A stretch of 64,000 nucleotides of DNA from the NCBI RefSeq assembly GCF_036881715.1, contig NZ_JBAKBF010000001.1, forward strand, positions 124,001 to 188,000, given 5' to 3'. Source of the DNA: Pannonibacter anstelovis (GTDB lineage: Bacteria > Pseudomonadota > Alphaproteobacteria > Rhizobiales > Stappiaceae). Below, piece by piece: positions 16,089 through 25,131 of this stretch. The position numbers and the translations under genes are program-made. The notes beneath the pieces were generated by a model. It was not told the origin of the DNA. It worked only from the letters and a program-made list of their open reading frames with translations, and searched no databases. Numbering within the stretch: position 1 is the stretch's first letter; the number at the start of each line of letters is the position of its first letter.

Positions 16089-17977
16089 CGCGGGCATCTA
16101 CCAAGCAACTGCTCGCGCGCCTGCATGACGTGATCATGGCCGCCCTTGCCATGACGATTGCGCTGCTGGCGCGTTATGATCTGCAAATTCTGCCGCCCAT
16201 GAGCCGCTTGGCCTGGTGGGTTGTTTCCTTTGCGGCCATCGCCGGAGTGATGTTTGCTCTTTTCGGTCTGGGAAGGGGAATCTGGCGTTTTGCCTCGCTG
16301 AGTGATCTGCGGAGCATCGTGTTGAGCAGCACGGCCGCGATCTTTGCGTTTCTCATTCTTCATTTTCTCGTCGACAGGCTGGCTGGCTTTCCGCGCGCGA
16401 CGCCGCTCATCCTTTGGTTTGTCGTCATCGTCCTTCTCGGTGCCCCCCGCATCATGTACCGTGCATACAAAGATGGGCACCTCGGTGGGGTCGGGTTCCG
16501 GAAGCGGGACATGCAGAACCGGGAACACGTGCTTATTGTGGGACACGTCGGGGATGCTGACAACGTCATTCGCAATTACAAGCTCGAGTCGTCCCGTCTC
16601 TATAAAGTGGAAGGCATTGTGGAGCTTGGCGCCGGCAAGCGCAGCGGTAGAGCCGTACGGGGGGTTCCGGTTATCGGTTCAGCTGATGAACTGGAGCGGA
16701 TCGTTGGCCGTCTTGCAATGGGCGGTGTCCCGGTTTCGGCGCTGCTTCTTGCAACGCCCCGTGCCGGTGAGGCGGGGATGCAGTCTCTTGCCGCCAGTGC
16801 CGCGCGGCTCAAGCTGCCCCTGCGCCGCGTTGTGAACAGGCCGCTCACGGGTACTGAGCCGGATCTAGCAAACATTACGCTTGAGGACCTTCTCGGAAGG
16901 CCCCCGGTCCAACTGCAGTTGGAAGCCATTCGCGCTCTGATCGCCGGTCAGACGGTACTTGTCACAGGAGCCGGTGGCAGCATCGGATCCGAAATTGTGC
17001 GGCAGGTAATAGCCTGCAACCCAGCCTCTATCATTCTGTTCGATTCAAGCGAATATGCTCTTTATGAAATCGATCTTGAAGTGTCCCGTCTGAGGCCGGA
17101 TCTAGCCCGTCAGGCTGTGATAGGCAATGTCCGCGACAGGCGGCGTGTGCATGAGGTGATGCAGGCCTGCAGGCCTGCAGTAGTCTTCCACGCAGCCGCC
17201 CTCAAGCATGTGCCTCTGGTGGAGAGCAATATTTGTGAAGGTGTGCTGACCAACATCTTGGGGACGCGCAATGTGGCCGATGCTGCCATTTCCTGTGGTG
17301 CCCGTGCGATGGTGCAGATTTCGACCGACAAGGCGGTCCGGCCGACCAGCATGATGGGTAGGACCAAGCGGATTGCGGAAGCCTACTGCCAGGCGCTGGA
17401 TATAAGTGGCGTAGACACCCGGTTTATTACTGTGCGGTTCGGTAATGTGCTTGGATCCAACGGCTCAGTTGTACCGCTTTTCAAGCGGCAGATTGCTTCC
17501 GGGGGGCCAATCACGGTAACACACCCGGAAATGACGCGTTATTTCATGACAATCCGGGAAGCAACCGAGTTGGTGTTGCAGGCCGCTTCAGCTGAAATCG
17601 GGCGGGAAGAAACACGCGGGCGGATCTTTGTCCTCGACATGGGGGAGCCCGTGAAAATCCTGACACTGGCAAGAACGATGATTTCCTTGGCGGGACTTCG
17701 GCCGGATGAGGACATAGCCATCCAGTTCACCGGCCTGCGTCCAGGTGAGAAGCTCTATGAAGAGTTGTTTGACGCCAACGAGATGACCACACCTCACGAT
17801 GCCGACGGCTTCTTTGTCGCCTCTGCCGGCATCATTCCGCTCGAGCGTTTGACATGGCATCTGGAGCGCCTTGGCAATAGTGCGGCTGCAGGCGGGGAAG
17901 ATCAGTGCAAAGCCATGCTGATTGCAGCGCTTGGTGAAGTTGAAGCAGGGAGCCCTCTCCTGACTGCCGTTCTCTAA
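16079..17977 (+). CDS. Membrane nucleotide-sugar 4,6-dehydratase (FlaA1/WbpM type)
   Basis: A 632-residue polysaccharide biosynthesis protein. About four N-terminal TM helices (residues 15-125) are followed by a CoA-binding-like Rossmann domain (145-270) and the SDR catalytic domain. NAD binding is at TGAGGSIGSE (296-305). The catalytic segment is STDKAVRPTSMMGRTKR, where Met replaces the usual Tyr of YxxxK, as in the WbpM/PglF family. It converts UDP-GlcNAc-type sugars to 4-keto-6-deoxy intermediates for surface glycans. The GTG start has AGGAG 9 bases upstream. An O-antigen-ligase-like gene follows on the same strand. Confidence 0.9.
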   Translation: MVLTRASTKQLLARLHDVIMAALAMTIALLARYDLQILPPMSRLAWWVVSFAAIAGVMFALFGLGRGIWRFASLSDLRSIVLSSTAAIFAFLILHFLVDRLAGFPRATPLILWFVVIVLLGAPRIMYRAYKDGHLGGVGFRKRDMQNREHVLIVGHVGDADNVIRNYKLESSRLYKVEGIVELGAGKRSGRAVRGVPVIGSADELERIVGRLAMGGVPVSALLLATPRAGEAGMQSLAASAARLKLPLRRVVNRPLTGTEPDLANITLEDLLGRPPVQLQLEAIRALIAGQTVLVTGAGGSIGSEIVRQVIACNPASIILFDSSEYALYEIDLEVSRLRPDLARQAVIGNVRDRRRVHEVMQACRPAVVFHAAALKHVPLVESNICEGVLTNILGTRNVADAAISCGARAMVQISTDKAVRPTSMMGRTKRIAEAYCQALDISGVDTRFITVRFGNVLGSNGSVVPLFKRQIASGGPITVTHPEMTRYFMTIREATELVLQAASAEIGREETRGRIFVLDMGEPVKILTLARTMISLAGLRPDEDIAIQFTGLRPGEKLYEELFDANEMTTPHDADGFFVASAGIIPLERLTWHLERLGNSAAAGGEDQCKAMLIAALGEVEAGSPLLTAVL

Positions 17978-18061
17978 ATCCTTGAACCAAAAACTACTGG
18001 CGATGCCGTTTCTTTTCTTTTGACGTAATCTTACGAGACTTTCCAAAAAGGGATTGACGCT

Positions 18062-19351
18062 TTGAATAATTCTACCGCGAAAATCACTAGACCGGAGAGT
18101 GGTAAGATTGCACAGGTGCTTGAGTTCCTCCTAATATCGGTATTTGCAGCACTTCCGCCTGTTCTTACCGTCGCCCGGGTTTCTCCGCCGCTGTTTCTGG
18201 GGCTTGCCACCGTAATTCTCGCCGGGCTTGCTTGGTGCTACCGGGGTCGGGCAATGTTTGAGGGCATTGGTACGAAGGCTAGGTCCTTTTTGCTTCTTAC
18301 GGGTCTAGCCTTTCCTGCATTCATGCTGCTTTCCCTTGCCTGGGCGCCTGTAGAAGTACAGAAAAGAGGGGCGAATTCTGCGCTGGGTGTTCTCCTCTCG
18401 ATTGTCGCTTCGGGTTTTTTGTGGCTATGTGTCTGTGCCTTGCCGGTTCCGGTTCGTGACCGTATTGCAAAGCGGATAGGATCCGCGCTTACAGTCTCTC
18501 TGCCGCTGACGGCTGTTTTGATTTTCGTTCATTTCCTGACCGGTGGCATGCTGAATGCTGAACTTCGCGCCGATCCTGAGAACTACGTTTTGAATCGCGC
18601 TGCCGTCGCCATTTCCATGTTCTTGCCGTTCGCCATACTAGTTGCCTTGAAGCAGCGCCACCGCTTGCTCTATGCCGTGTTGCTGGTGTTCGCAGCTGTG
18701 TCATGCTTTCAATCCGAAAGCTCGTCGGCACAGCTTGGCGTGCTCGTGATCCTGCTTTTGATCATTCCTGCTTTTGTCTGGCCGCGCGGTATCTATAGAA
18801 TTGTAGTCTGTGGCGTGTTGCTCACCTTTGTTCTGATGCCACTCATTGTCGGCCATGTGAATGGCATGATCCCTCAGGCCGTGCACGACAAGGTCGGGTA
18901 TGGGTCGCTGACCATACGTGGGCTCATCTGGGCAGAGTATGCAAATTTGCTGCCTGAGCATGTCTGGCTGGGGTATGGCGTGGAGGCTTCGAAGGCTGCC
19001 AACAAACTACCCGAAGCTGCAACGTATACTCCTGAGAGAAAAAAACTTCTCGCTTTTGGGCACAGTCATAACGCTCCGTTACAGCTCTGGTTTGAACTTG
19101 GAATAGCAGGCGCTGCGCTTGCCGCCGTTGCGCTTGCTATGCTTTTGCGGACGATAGGAAGCTTGGAGGGGCGCGAGCTTTCTGCTGGCACATTGACGCT
19201 GGCCGTCGCCTATAGTGTCGCGGTTGTGAGCCATGGAGCATGGCAGGGCTGGTGGTTCAGCCTGATGATCCTTGCTGCTATCCCTTTCATGCTGAAAGGG
19301 CATGGTGAAACCTCACGGCCCGTTCCGGAGGTTAAGGCCGGTTCTCGATGA
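18062..19351 (+). CDS. O-antigen ligase/polymerase-like membrane protein (WaaL/Wzy_C)
   Basis: A 429-residue polytopic membrane protein with about ten to twelve hydrophobic helices. A periplasmic loop near residue 300-345 carries GYGVEASK and FGHSHNAPLQLWFELGIAG; the His-containing HNxxLQxxxExG pattern is typical of O-antigen ligases. The probable start is TTG, with AAAAAGGGA about 10 bases upstream. It transfers or polymerises an oligosaccharide from an undecaprenyl carrier at the outer face of the inner membrane. Only the dehydratase gene accompanies it, so this is a two-gene glycan locus rather than a full cluster. Confidence 0.82.
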   Translation: MNNSTAKITRPESGKIAQVLEFLLISVFAALPPVLTVARVSPPLFLGLATVILAGLAWCYRGRAMFEGIGTKARSFLLLTGLAFPAFMLLSLAWAPVEVQKRGANSALGVLLSIVASGFLWLCVCALPVPVRDRIAKRIGSALTVSLPLTAVLIFVHFLTGGMLNAELRADPENYVLNRAAVAISMFLPFAILVALKQRHRLLYAVLLVFAAVSCFQSESSSAQLGVLVILLLIIPAFVWPRGIYRIVVCGVLLTFVLMPLIVGHVNGMIPQAVHDKVGYGSLTIRGLIWAEYANLLPEHVWLGYGVEASKAANKLPEAATYTPERKKLLAFGHSHNAPLQLWFELGIAGAALAAVALAMLLRTIGSLEGRELSAGTLTLAVAYSVAVVSHGAWQGWWFSLMILAAIPFMLKGHGETSRPVPEVKAGSR

Positions 19352-19449
19352 GCTCGACCTATTGTTAGTTGGACAAGCCCACGCGTCGCATTGGTCTTTT
19401 CAACGCATGGTTTGCTAGAAACAACAGACTTGGCACGAAGCGGTCTTGT

Positions 19450-19887
19450 TCAGATTTCAGGCCCGGGCTTTGCTCGTCCTGCCGTTATGTCTTCCGTCGG
19501 AGAATCCGTCACCAGCCTGCCTTCCTCAGCCTTGTAGATATACTGGCTTGCCACCAGCCAGCCCTTGAGAGGGCGGAGGGGCGGAATGCAGGTGAGCAGC
19601 AGCAGCGGCAGCGTTGTGAAGAGGTGGACCCAGTAGGGCGCCGTATAGGCAATTTCGAGCCACATGGCGAAGGCAACGCTCGGAACGCAGGCAAAGCAGA
19701 TGACGAAAAAGGCAGGCCCATCCGCCGGATCGGCGAAGCTGTAGTCAAGGCCACAGACTTCACAGGACGGGGCGAGTGTAAGGAAGCCCTTGAACAGATG
19801 CCCCTGACCGCAACGCGGGCAACGTCCACGCACCCCGACATGGGCAGGGGACTGGGCTGGCCACTGGCCGGATGTCTCGATGGGCAT
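19450..19887 (-). CDS. DUF983 family membrane protein
   Basis: A 145-residue protein. Two CxxC pairs (RCPRCGQGHLF and CEVCGLDY) form a small zinc-ribbon-like N-terminal part, followed by two hydrophobic helices (about 60-110: FFVICFACVPSVAFAMWL and a leucine-rich helix). This order is characteristic of DUF983, widespread in alphaproteobacteria and often found near cytochrome oxidase genes. AAGGAGG lies 5 bases before the chosen ATG; the longer frame adds 11 unsupported residues. No oxidase genes are nearby and the function is unknown. Confidence 0.85.
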   Translation of the reverse strand: MPIETSGQWPAQSPAHVGVRGRCPRCGQGHLFKGFLTLAPSCEVCGLDYSFADPADGPAFFVICFACVPSVAFAMWLEIAYTAPYWVHLFTTLPLLLLTCIPPLRPLKGWLVASQYIYKAEEGRLVTDSPTEDITAGRAKPGPEI

Positions 19888-20332
19888 GAGGGCCTCCTTG
19901 TGTTTGCCGGCTTGCGGCATATCAGGATAATTTCTTATCCGCTAACTGCGGCGTTGGTGCGTCTGGGGCAAGATGCGTTTTGACGCAGGGGGGGGGGCAG
20001 GCCAGCGTTTCTTTTGCTGGAGGGGAATGTGCTCCGAACGCTTCTGAGCTGCTCGAATCACGGCTTAGCGCGGCTGGCGCATCGCGGGTGGTGCACGTTC
20101 GATGAAAACAGAACGGCATCAAGCGCCCAGTCTGATTGCTTTCACGCGATTCCGGAAGCCAAACCAGCTCCCGCCCGTCTTTGCTGGAATTGCGCTCGCA
20201 TGTGCTGAAGCACTTTGCAGCTCTTGCCTGGTGCCTATGAAGCAGGTTTGCTGGCCGCATGCTGCCAGAAACTGAAATGCCGGAGACAATGTCTCCGGCA
20301 TTCTTCAAGCCTGTTGAACGGGAGCCAGCGGC
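19888..20332. other. Intergenic stretch between lexA and the DUF983 gene
   Basis: No supportable gene. It contains a run of ten G (19988-19997), a potentially slippery homopolymer, and the hairpin ending lexA. The 128-codon - strand frame here is Ser/Cys/Pro-rich and shows no family features. Confidence 0.5.
20276..20302 (-). terminator. lexA terminator hairpin
   Basis: AATGCCGGAGACA and its exact complement are separated by one base about 30 bp after the lexA stop codon. Read on the - strand, the stem is followed by the T-rich TTCAGTTTC. The central bases must open to form the loop. Confidence 0.6.
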
Positions 20333-21055
20333 TCAATACTGCCGGAAGAGGGCAACGAGCTTGCCCTGGATGCGCACGCGGCCGGGGCCGAAGATACGGG
20401 TTTCATAGGCCGGGTTGGCAGCTTCCAGCGCCACGGAGGCGCCTTTCTTGCGCAACCGCTTGAGCGTTGCTTCCTCATCGTCCACCAGCGCCACGATGAT
20501 GTCGCCGCTTTCGGCCGTGTCGGTCTTGCGGATCAGCACCGTGTCGCCATCCAGAATACCGGCTTCGATCATCGAATCGCCGCGTACCTCCAGCGCATAG
20601 TGTTCCCCACGGCTGATCAATTCCGGCGGAACGGAGATGGAATGGCTGTGGGTCTGGATCGCCTCTATCGGAACACCGGCAGCGATGCGGCCCATGACCG
20701 GGATGGAGGTGAAGTGAGGGGCGGTTTCGGCCTGCGGTACAGCTGGAGCAGATACCGGAGCTTGTGCCTTGCCGAGCGATCCCTCGATAACCGACGGCGC
20801 AAAGCCCTTGCCGCGCGGGGAAGACAGGCCCGGCGTGACCGAATCCGGCAGGCGGACCACTTCCATGGCACGCGCCCTGTTGGGCAGGCGGCGGATGAAG
20901 CCGCGCTCCTCCAGTGCCGTGATCAGACGGTGAATGCCGGACTTGGACCGCAGGTCCAGCGCGTCCTTCATTTCGTCAAAGGACGGTGGAACCCCGGATT
21001 CCTTCAGGCGCTCATGAATGAACATCAGCAGTTCGTGTTGCTTGCGCGTCAGCAT
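20333..21055 (-). CDS. lexA: SOS repressor LexA
   Basis: A 240-residue repressor-protease controlling the DNA-damage response. A winged helix-turn-helix occupies 1-65 (MLTRKQHELLMFIHERLK and on). A variable linker is followed by the S24 peptidase domain, with cleavage site Ala126-Gly127 in GRIAAGVP, nucleophile Ser161 in VRGDSM and Lys199. The start at MLTRKQ is the family start; the longer frame adds ten residues. A GTTC-N7-GTTC SOS box lies 50 bp upstream, so it is autoregulated. In relatives I recall lexA following moeA; here about 6 kb separates them. Confidence 0.97.
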   Translation of the reverse strand: MLTRKQHELLMFIHERLKESGVPPSFDEMKDALDLRSKSGIHRLITALEERGFIRRLPNRARAMEVVRLPDSVTPGLSSPRGKGFAPSVIEGSLGKAQAPVSAPAVPQAETAPHFTSIPVMGRIAAGVPIEAIQTHSHSISVPPELISRGEHYALEVRGDSMIEAGILDGDTVLIRKTDTAESGDIIVALVDDEEATLKRLRKKGASVALEAANPAYETRIFGPGRVRIQGKLVALFRQY

Positions 21056-21543
21056 GTGAGGTCCCCGTTGGAGGGTCTGGTACAAATCATGAACGTACCT
21101 TACCTGTTCTCACTGTGTTCCACAAGTCTTAAGGTGGAGTTAGCGGGATGTTCCTGTCACGTGCTTCGAAGACAAAACATCGTCCTGCGGGGCCGGCTGG
21201 CGGTTTTCATGCAGAACTGCGCTCTCGTCAATGCAATTCCACCGCCTCTCCGGTGCGTTGGACAGGACAGGCTTCGTGGTCTGTGCAATGAGATCAGACG
21301 GGTTGATTTGTGCCAATGGGCGCATGGGCTTGGGCAGTCATCGCTTCGCCTTTTTCCGGCGGAAGGGGCCCAGGCTTGCGATTGCCTGATGCCCCGGCTT
21401 GACTTCATGCGCTGGTGTCCCGAAAGCTGCCAAACGAAGACGACACTGCTCCCGGCTGGCCTGCGACCCGCAGGCGGCCTCACTCTGCCTTAAGTGGAAT
21501 CCCGCTTTGGGGCGGCGCCACGGGAACCCCGAAAAGACCGAAG
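21056..21543. other. Intergenic region between lexA and the molybdoenzyme gene
   Basis: 488 bp with the divergent promoters. Apart from the SOS box I see no gene or RNA. A 108-codon - strand frame is Arg/Ser-rich and looks accidental. Confidence 0.45.
21106..21120. promoter_or_regulatory. SOS box (LexA operator)
   Basis: GTTC-TCACTGT-GTTC is an exact match to the alphaproteobacterial LexA operator GTTC-N7-GTTC, 50 bp upstream of the lexA start. A GAAC half site lies 12 bp to its left. Confidence 0.85.
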
Positions 21544-23649
21544 ATGAACAAGCCTGTCACCATCACCGCCCATTCCGCCTGTCCGCATGACTGCCCTTCC
21601 ACCTGCGCGCTGGATGTGGAGGTGACGGCAGAGGGCCGTATTGGCCGCCTGCGCGGGGCGGCGGACAATGCCTACACGGCCGGTGTCATCTGCGCCAAGG
21701 TCGCCCGCTATGCCGAGCGGCTCTATCATCCGGACCGGCTGCTGACGCCAATGGCCCGCGTTGGGGCGAAGGGGGAAGGGCGGTTCGAGCCCATCACCTG
21801 GGACGAGGCACTGGACCTTATTGCTGCGCGTTTTCTGGAGGCGGAGGCCAAGCACGGGCCGGAGACGGTCTGGCCCTATTACTACGCCGGCACCATGGGG
21901 CTGGTGCAGCGCGACAGCATTCATCGCCTGCGCCATGCCAAGGGCTATTCGCAGCAGTTTTCCTCGATCTGCACCAATCCGGCCTGGACCGGCTATGTGG
22001 CCGGAACCGGGCTTCTGGCCGGGCCCGATCCGCGCGAGATGACGAAGGCGGACCAGATCATCATCTGGGGCACCAATGCGGTGGCCACACAAGTGAATGT
22101 GATGACCCACGCCATCACCGCCCGCAAGACGCGCGGCGCGAAGATCATCGTGATCGACGTCTACCGCACGGAAACGATGAAGCAGGCCGATATAGGCATC
22201 GTGCTCAAGCCTGGCAGCGACGCGGCGCTGGCCTGTGCCATCATGCATGTGCTGTTCCGTGACGGTCTGGCCGACCGGGAGTATCTTGCCCGTTACACCG
22301 ACTGCCCGGATGAGCTGGAGGCGCATCTTGCCACCCGCACGCCGGAATGGGCCGAGGCGATCACCGGCGTTCCGGCTGCAGAGATCACGCAGCTCGCCCG
22401 GATGATCGGCGAGGTGAAGCGTACCTTCATCCGTCTTGGCTATGGCTTTACCCGCAGCCGCAACGGCGCTGTCTCCATGCATGCGGCGGCCAGCATCGCT
22501 GCCGTTGCCGGCTCCTGGCAGTATGAGGGAGGCGGGGCCTTTCACAACAACGGGGCGATCTACAAGCTCGACAAGTCGATGGTCGAGGGCAGTTCCCTGC
22601 GCACAGGCACCAGGTTCCTCGACCAGAGCCTCATCGGCCGAGTGCTGACCGGTGACACGGAGGCGCTGGCTGGCGGCCCGCCGGTGACGGCGCTGCTGAT
22701 CCAGAACACCAATCCGGTTTCGGTCGCACCCGAGCAGACGCTGGTGAAGCAGGGTTTTGCCCGCGAGGATCTCTTCACCGTGGTGCATGAGCAGTTCATG
22801 ACGGACACCGCCCGTTATGCCGACATTGTGCTGCCCGCGACCCAGTTTCTGGAGCATGACGACATCTACCGGGGCGGCGGCCATCAGTACATGCTGTTTG
22901 GCCCGAAGCTCACGGAATCGCCGGGCGAGGCGCGGGAAAACATATTCGTTATCAATGAACTGGCGAAGCGTCTTGGAGCAAAGTATCATCCCGGTTTCCA
23001 CATGAGCGCCCGCGAGCATGTGGACTGGATGCTTGTCAATTCCGGCTATGGCACGCTTGCGGAGCTGGAAGCCGGGCGCTGGAAGGATCTGCAGCCGGAC
23101 TTCCGCACCGCCCATTATCTTGATGGCTTCGGCCATGCGGATGGCAAGTATCACTTCAAGGTGGACTGGGGTTTCACCGCCGCGCCCAACCGGCCGGAAG
23201 ACGGAAAGCCCTTTGGCGCTCATGCAGCCATGCCGCGGCTGCCGGACTACTGGAACGCGGTTGAAAATGCCGATGCGGAGCATCCGTTCCGGCTGGTGAC
23301 GGCGCCGGCCCGATCGTTCCTAAACTCCAGCTTCACCGAAACGCCGGGCTCTACAAAGAAGGAAGGCGGGCGGCCGGAAGTCTGGATGCGTCCAGAAGAA
23401 GCCGCCGCAGCGGGACTGGAGGATGGCGCGCGCGTCATTCTGGGCAACCGGCGCGGCGAGGTGCGTCTGCATCTGCGCCTTGTGGAAGGGATTGCGCCCG
23501 GAACAGTGGTGTCGGAAGGCATCTGGCCCAACACGGCCTTTGAAGACGGCAATGGCATCAACACGCTGATCGGCGCCGAACCCATCGCGCCCTACGGCGG
23601 CGCGGCCTTCCACGATTGCGCGGTGTGGGTGCGCCCAGCAGCGTCATAA
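21544..23649 (+). CDS. Molybdopterin oxidoreductase (DMSO reductase superfamily)
   Basis: A 701-residue cytoplasmic Mo-bisMGD enzyme without a Tat signal. The N-terminal [4Fe-4S] site is Cys13, Cys17, Cys21 and Cys50, with Lys52 as the family electron-path lysine. The molybdopterin domain follows. Cys143 (SICTNPAW) sits where the Mo ligand is expected, which is inference. The C-terminal dinucleotide-binding domain starts near 575 (FRLVTAPARSFLN). The reaction is unknown; the family includes thiosulfate, polysulfide and formate-type enzymes. The ATG at 21544 starts at the Fe-S domain. Neighbours are a GAF-Fis regulator and an aldehyde dehydrogenase. Confidence 0.9.
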   Translation: MNKPVTITAHSACPHDCPSTCALDVEVTAEGRIGRLRGAADNAYTAGVICAKVARYAERLYHPDRLLTPMARVGAKGEGRFEPITWDEALDLIAARFLEAEAKHGPETVWPYYYAGTMGLVQRDSIHRLRHAKGYSQQFSSICTNPAWTGYVAGTGLLAGPDPREMTKADQIIIWGTNAVATQVNVMTHAITARKTRGAKIIVIDVYRTETMKQADIGIVLKPGSDAALACAIMHVLFRDGLADREYLARYTDCPDELEAHLATRTPEWAEAITGVPAAEITQLARMIGEVKRTFIRLGYGFTRSRNGAVSMHAAASIAAVAGSWQYEGGGAFHNNGAIYKLDKSMVEGSSLRTGTRFLDQSLIGRVLTGDTEALAGGPPVTALLIQNTNPVSVAPEQTLVKQGFAREDLFTVVHEQFMTDTARYADIVLPATQFLEHDDIYRGGGHQYMLFGPKLTESPGEARENIFVINELAKRLGAKYHPGFHMSAREHVDWMLVNSGYGTLAELEAGRWKDLQPDFRTAHYLDGFGHADGKYHFKVDWGFTAAPNRPEDGKPFGAHAAMPRLPDYWNAVENADAEHPFRLVTAPARSFLNSSFTETPGSTKKEGGRPEVWMRPEEAAAAGLEDGARVILGNRRGEVRLHLRLVEGIAPGTVVSEGIWPNTAFEDGNGINTLIGAEPIAPYGGAAFHDCAVWVRPAAS

Positions 23650-23859
23650 TCAGCTGTTGGCGTGCGGGCGTGCAAGCTGCTAGTCTTTCCTTGCGGCATG
23701 GAGCGCATTGGGGGCCTTGAGGTTCGCGGAAGGGAGAGATCCGCGTCCTTGCAGCAAAGGCCCGCCGGGAGTGGTGCCTGCCGCCTCAGGGGCTTCTGCC
23801 TGCCTTCTGCTCCTTCGGGCGGGAGGCCTACGGCCTGAGTCTTGCGGGAGGAACCAGAC

Positions 23860-24804
23860 ATGTCGACGGTGACGTCTCAGCATCAGAGCCGCATCGAGGC
23901 GGCGCTTGCCAGCGGGCAGGCGGCGCGCTCGCCCATTGCCGCATCCTGGGCCCGTTCGGCCCATCTTCATGGCCTTGATCCGGTGAAGCGCCGGGTGGAG
24001 CCGCGCCTGACGGCGCAGGAGCTTGCCCTCGTGCGCGAGCGCATGGGCGGGCTGGTGGCAACCGCAGCCCCCCATCTCGACTGGCTGTTCCAGACCATCG
24101 GCGGCCTTGGCGCCTGTGTTGTGCTGGCCGATGCGGAAGGCATCGCGGTGGAGCGGCGCGGCAATCCGTCCGAAGACCGCGACTTTGCCGATTCTGGCCT
24201 GTGGACCGGCGCCGTCTGGTCCGAGGCGGAGGCTGGCACCAACGGTATCGGCACCTGCCTTGCCGAGGGCAGGGCGGTGACAATCCACCGCGACCAGCAT
24301 TTCCTTGCCCGCAACATCGGCCTCACCTGCACCTCCGCCCCCGTGCATGACGCAACAGGGCAGCTGGCGGCGGTAATCGACGTTTCCACGGCTGAGCAGG
24401 ATGTACCTTCCGCCGTGCTCAGCCTCATCAGCCAGACGGTGCAGAACACGGCTCAGAAGGTGGAGGCTGATCTTTTCCACGCCGCCTTCCCGAAAGCCCG
24501 TGTGGTGCTGGTGCCGGGCGGCGGCAGTCACAGCCTTGCTGCGCTTGTGGCGGTGAATGAGGATGATCTCGTCATCGGCGCAACGCGCGGGGCGCGGGCG
24601 CTGCTTGGCCTTGCCGCCGATCCTGCCGTAAACCCGCGCCCGCTTGCCGATCTTCTCGGGCTGCCGGTGCACGAGCGGCTGGAAGATGCGGAACGCGCGG
24701 TTTTGCACCGGGCGCTCGCCAGGGCCTCGGGCAACGTCTCCGCCGCCTCCCGCGCCCTCGGCCTCTCCCGTGCGACGCTGCACCGGAAGCTGGCGAAGGA
24801 ATGA
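23860..24804 (+). CDS. GAF-Fis regulator lacking the AAA+ domain (AcoR-like)
   Basis: A 314-residue protein with two parts of an AcoR-type sigma-54 activator. The N-terminal conserved region and GAF sensor domain occupy about 1-190 (SWARSAHLHGLDP, EAEAGTNGIGTCLAEGRAV, IGLTCTSAPVHD). The C-terminal Fis helix-turn-helix is at 265-314 (ALARASGNVSAASRALGLSRATLHRKL). The central AAA+ ATPase with GAFTGA is absent, replaced by about 70 residues. It therefore should not open sigma-54 promoters and may act as a classical activator or repressor. The ATG has GGGAGGAA upstream. The next gene is an aldehyde dehydrogenase with an 18-bp palindrome in its promoter. Confidence 0.87.
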   Translation: MSTVTSQHQSRIEAALASGQAARSPIAASWARSAHLHGLDPVKRRVEPRLTAQELALVRERMGGLVATAAPHLDWLFQTIGGLGACVVLADAEGIAVERRGNPSEDRDFADSGLWTGAVWSEAEAGTNGIGTCLAEGRAVTIHRDQHFLARNIGLTCTSAPVHDATGQLAAVIDVSTAEQDVPSAVLSLISQTVQNTAQKVEADLFHAAFPKARVVLVPGGGSHSLAALVAVNEDDLVIGATRGARALLGLAADPAVNPRPLADLLGLPVHERLEDAERAVLHRALARASGNVSAASRALGLSRATLHRKLAKE

Positions 24805-24822
24805 GGGGGAAACCTCTGGCCA

Positions 24823-24928
24823 TGTCATCCCGGTTTGCCGCGCAGCGGCAAGACCGGGATCAAGTAACCCCGGCGGACATGATGGCAGATACCGGGGTTA
24901 CTGGATCCCCGCCTGCGCGGGGATGACA
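24823..24928. repeat. Palindromic intergenic repeat R1, copy 1
   Basis: 106 bp bounded by TGTCATCC and GGATGACA. Inside are GCGCAGCGGCAAGACCGGGAT and, at the right end, the short palindrome GATCCCCGCCTGCGCGGGGA. It resembles copy 2 at 26725-26829 in length, ends and internal motifs. Repeats with CATCCCCGCGCAGGCGGGGATC are common between genes in alphaproteobacteria. Confidence 0.85.
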
Positions 24929-25012
24929 AGGTGAGTAGCTGCGGTGGAACGGCTTTCCATCAATCATCGCAGCGCAGCTCGGATACCCAACCCACACAAA
25001 CCCGGCTCCATC

Positions 25013-25030
25013 TGTCGCAGAACTGCGACA
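25013..25030. promoter_or_regulatory. 18-bp palindrome upstream of the aldehyde dehydrogenase
   Basis: TGTCGCAG-AA-CTGCGACA is a perfect 8-2-8 palindrome about 100 bp before the ATG. TGTCGCA-type inverted repeats are the usual targets of AcoR-like Fis domains, so it is the likely site of the adjacent GAF-Fis regulator. No good -24/-12 sigma-54 promoter follows it. Confidence 0.65.
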
Positions 25031-25131
25031 GGGCACGGGCAGGCGTTCCCGGCCATGGCTCCACAGGCCGTCCGCAGTGCGTCAAGCTCTTCCCATGGCC
25101 GCGAGGAGGCGGCCCGTTGGAGGAGACAGCC

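Noticed and set aside
25028..25050. GGGCACGGGCAGGCG as a possible sigma-54 promoter next to the palindrome
   Set aside because: The -12 element (TTGC) is missing, and the neighbouring regulator lacks the ATPase needed for such a promoter.
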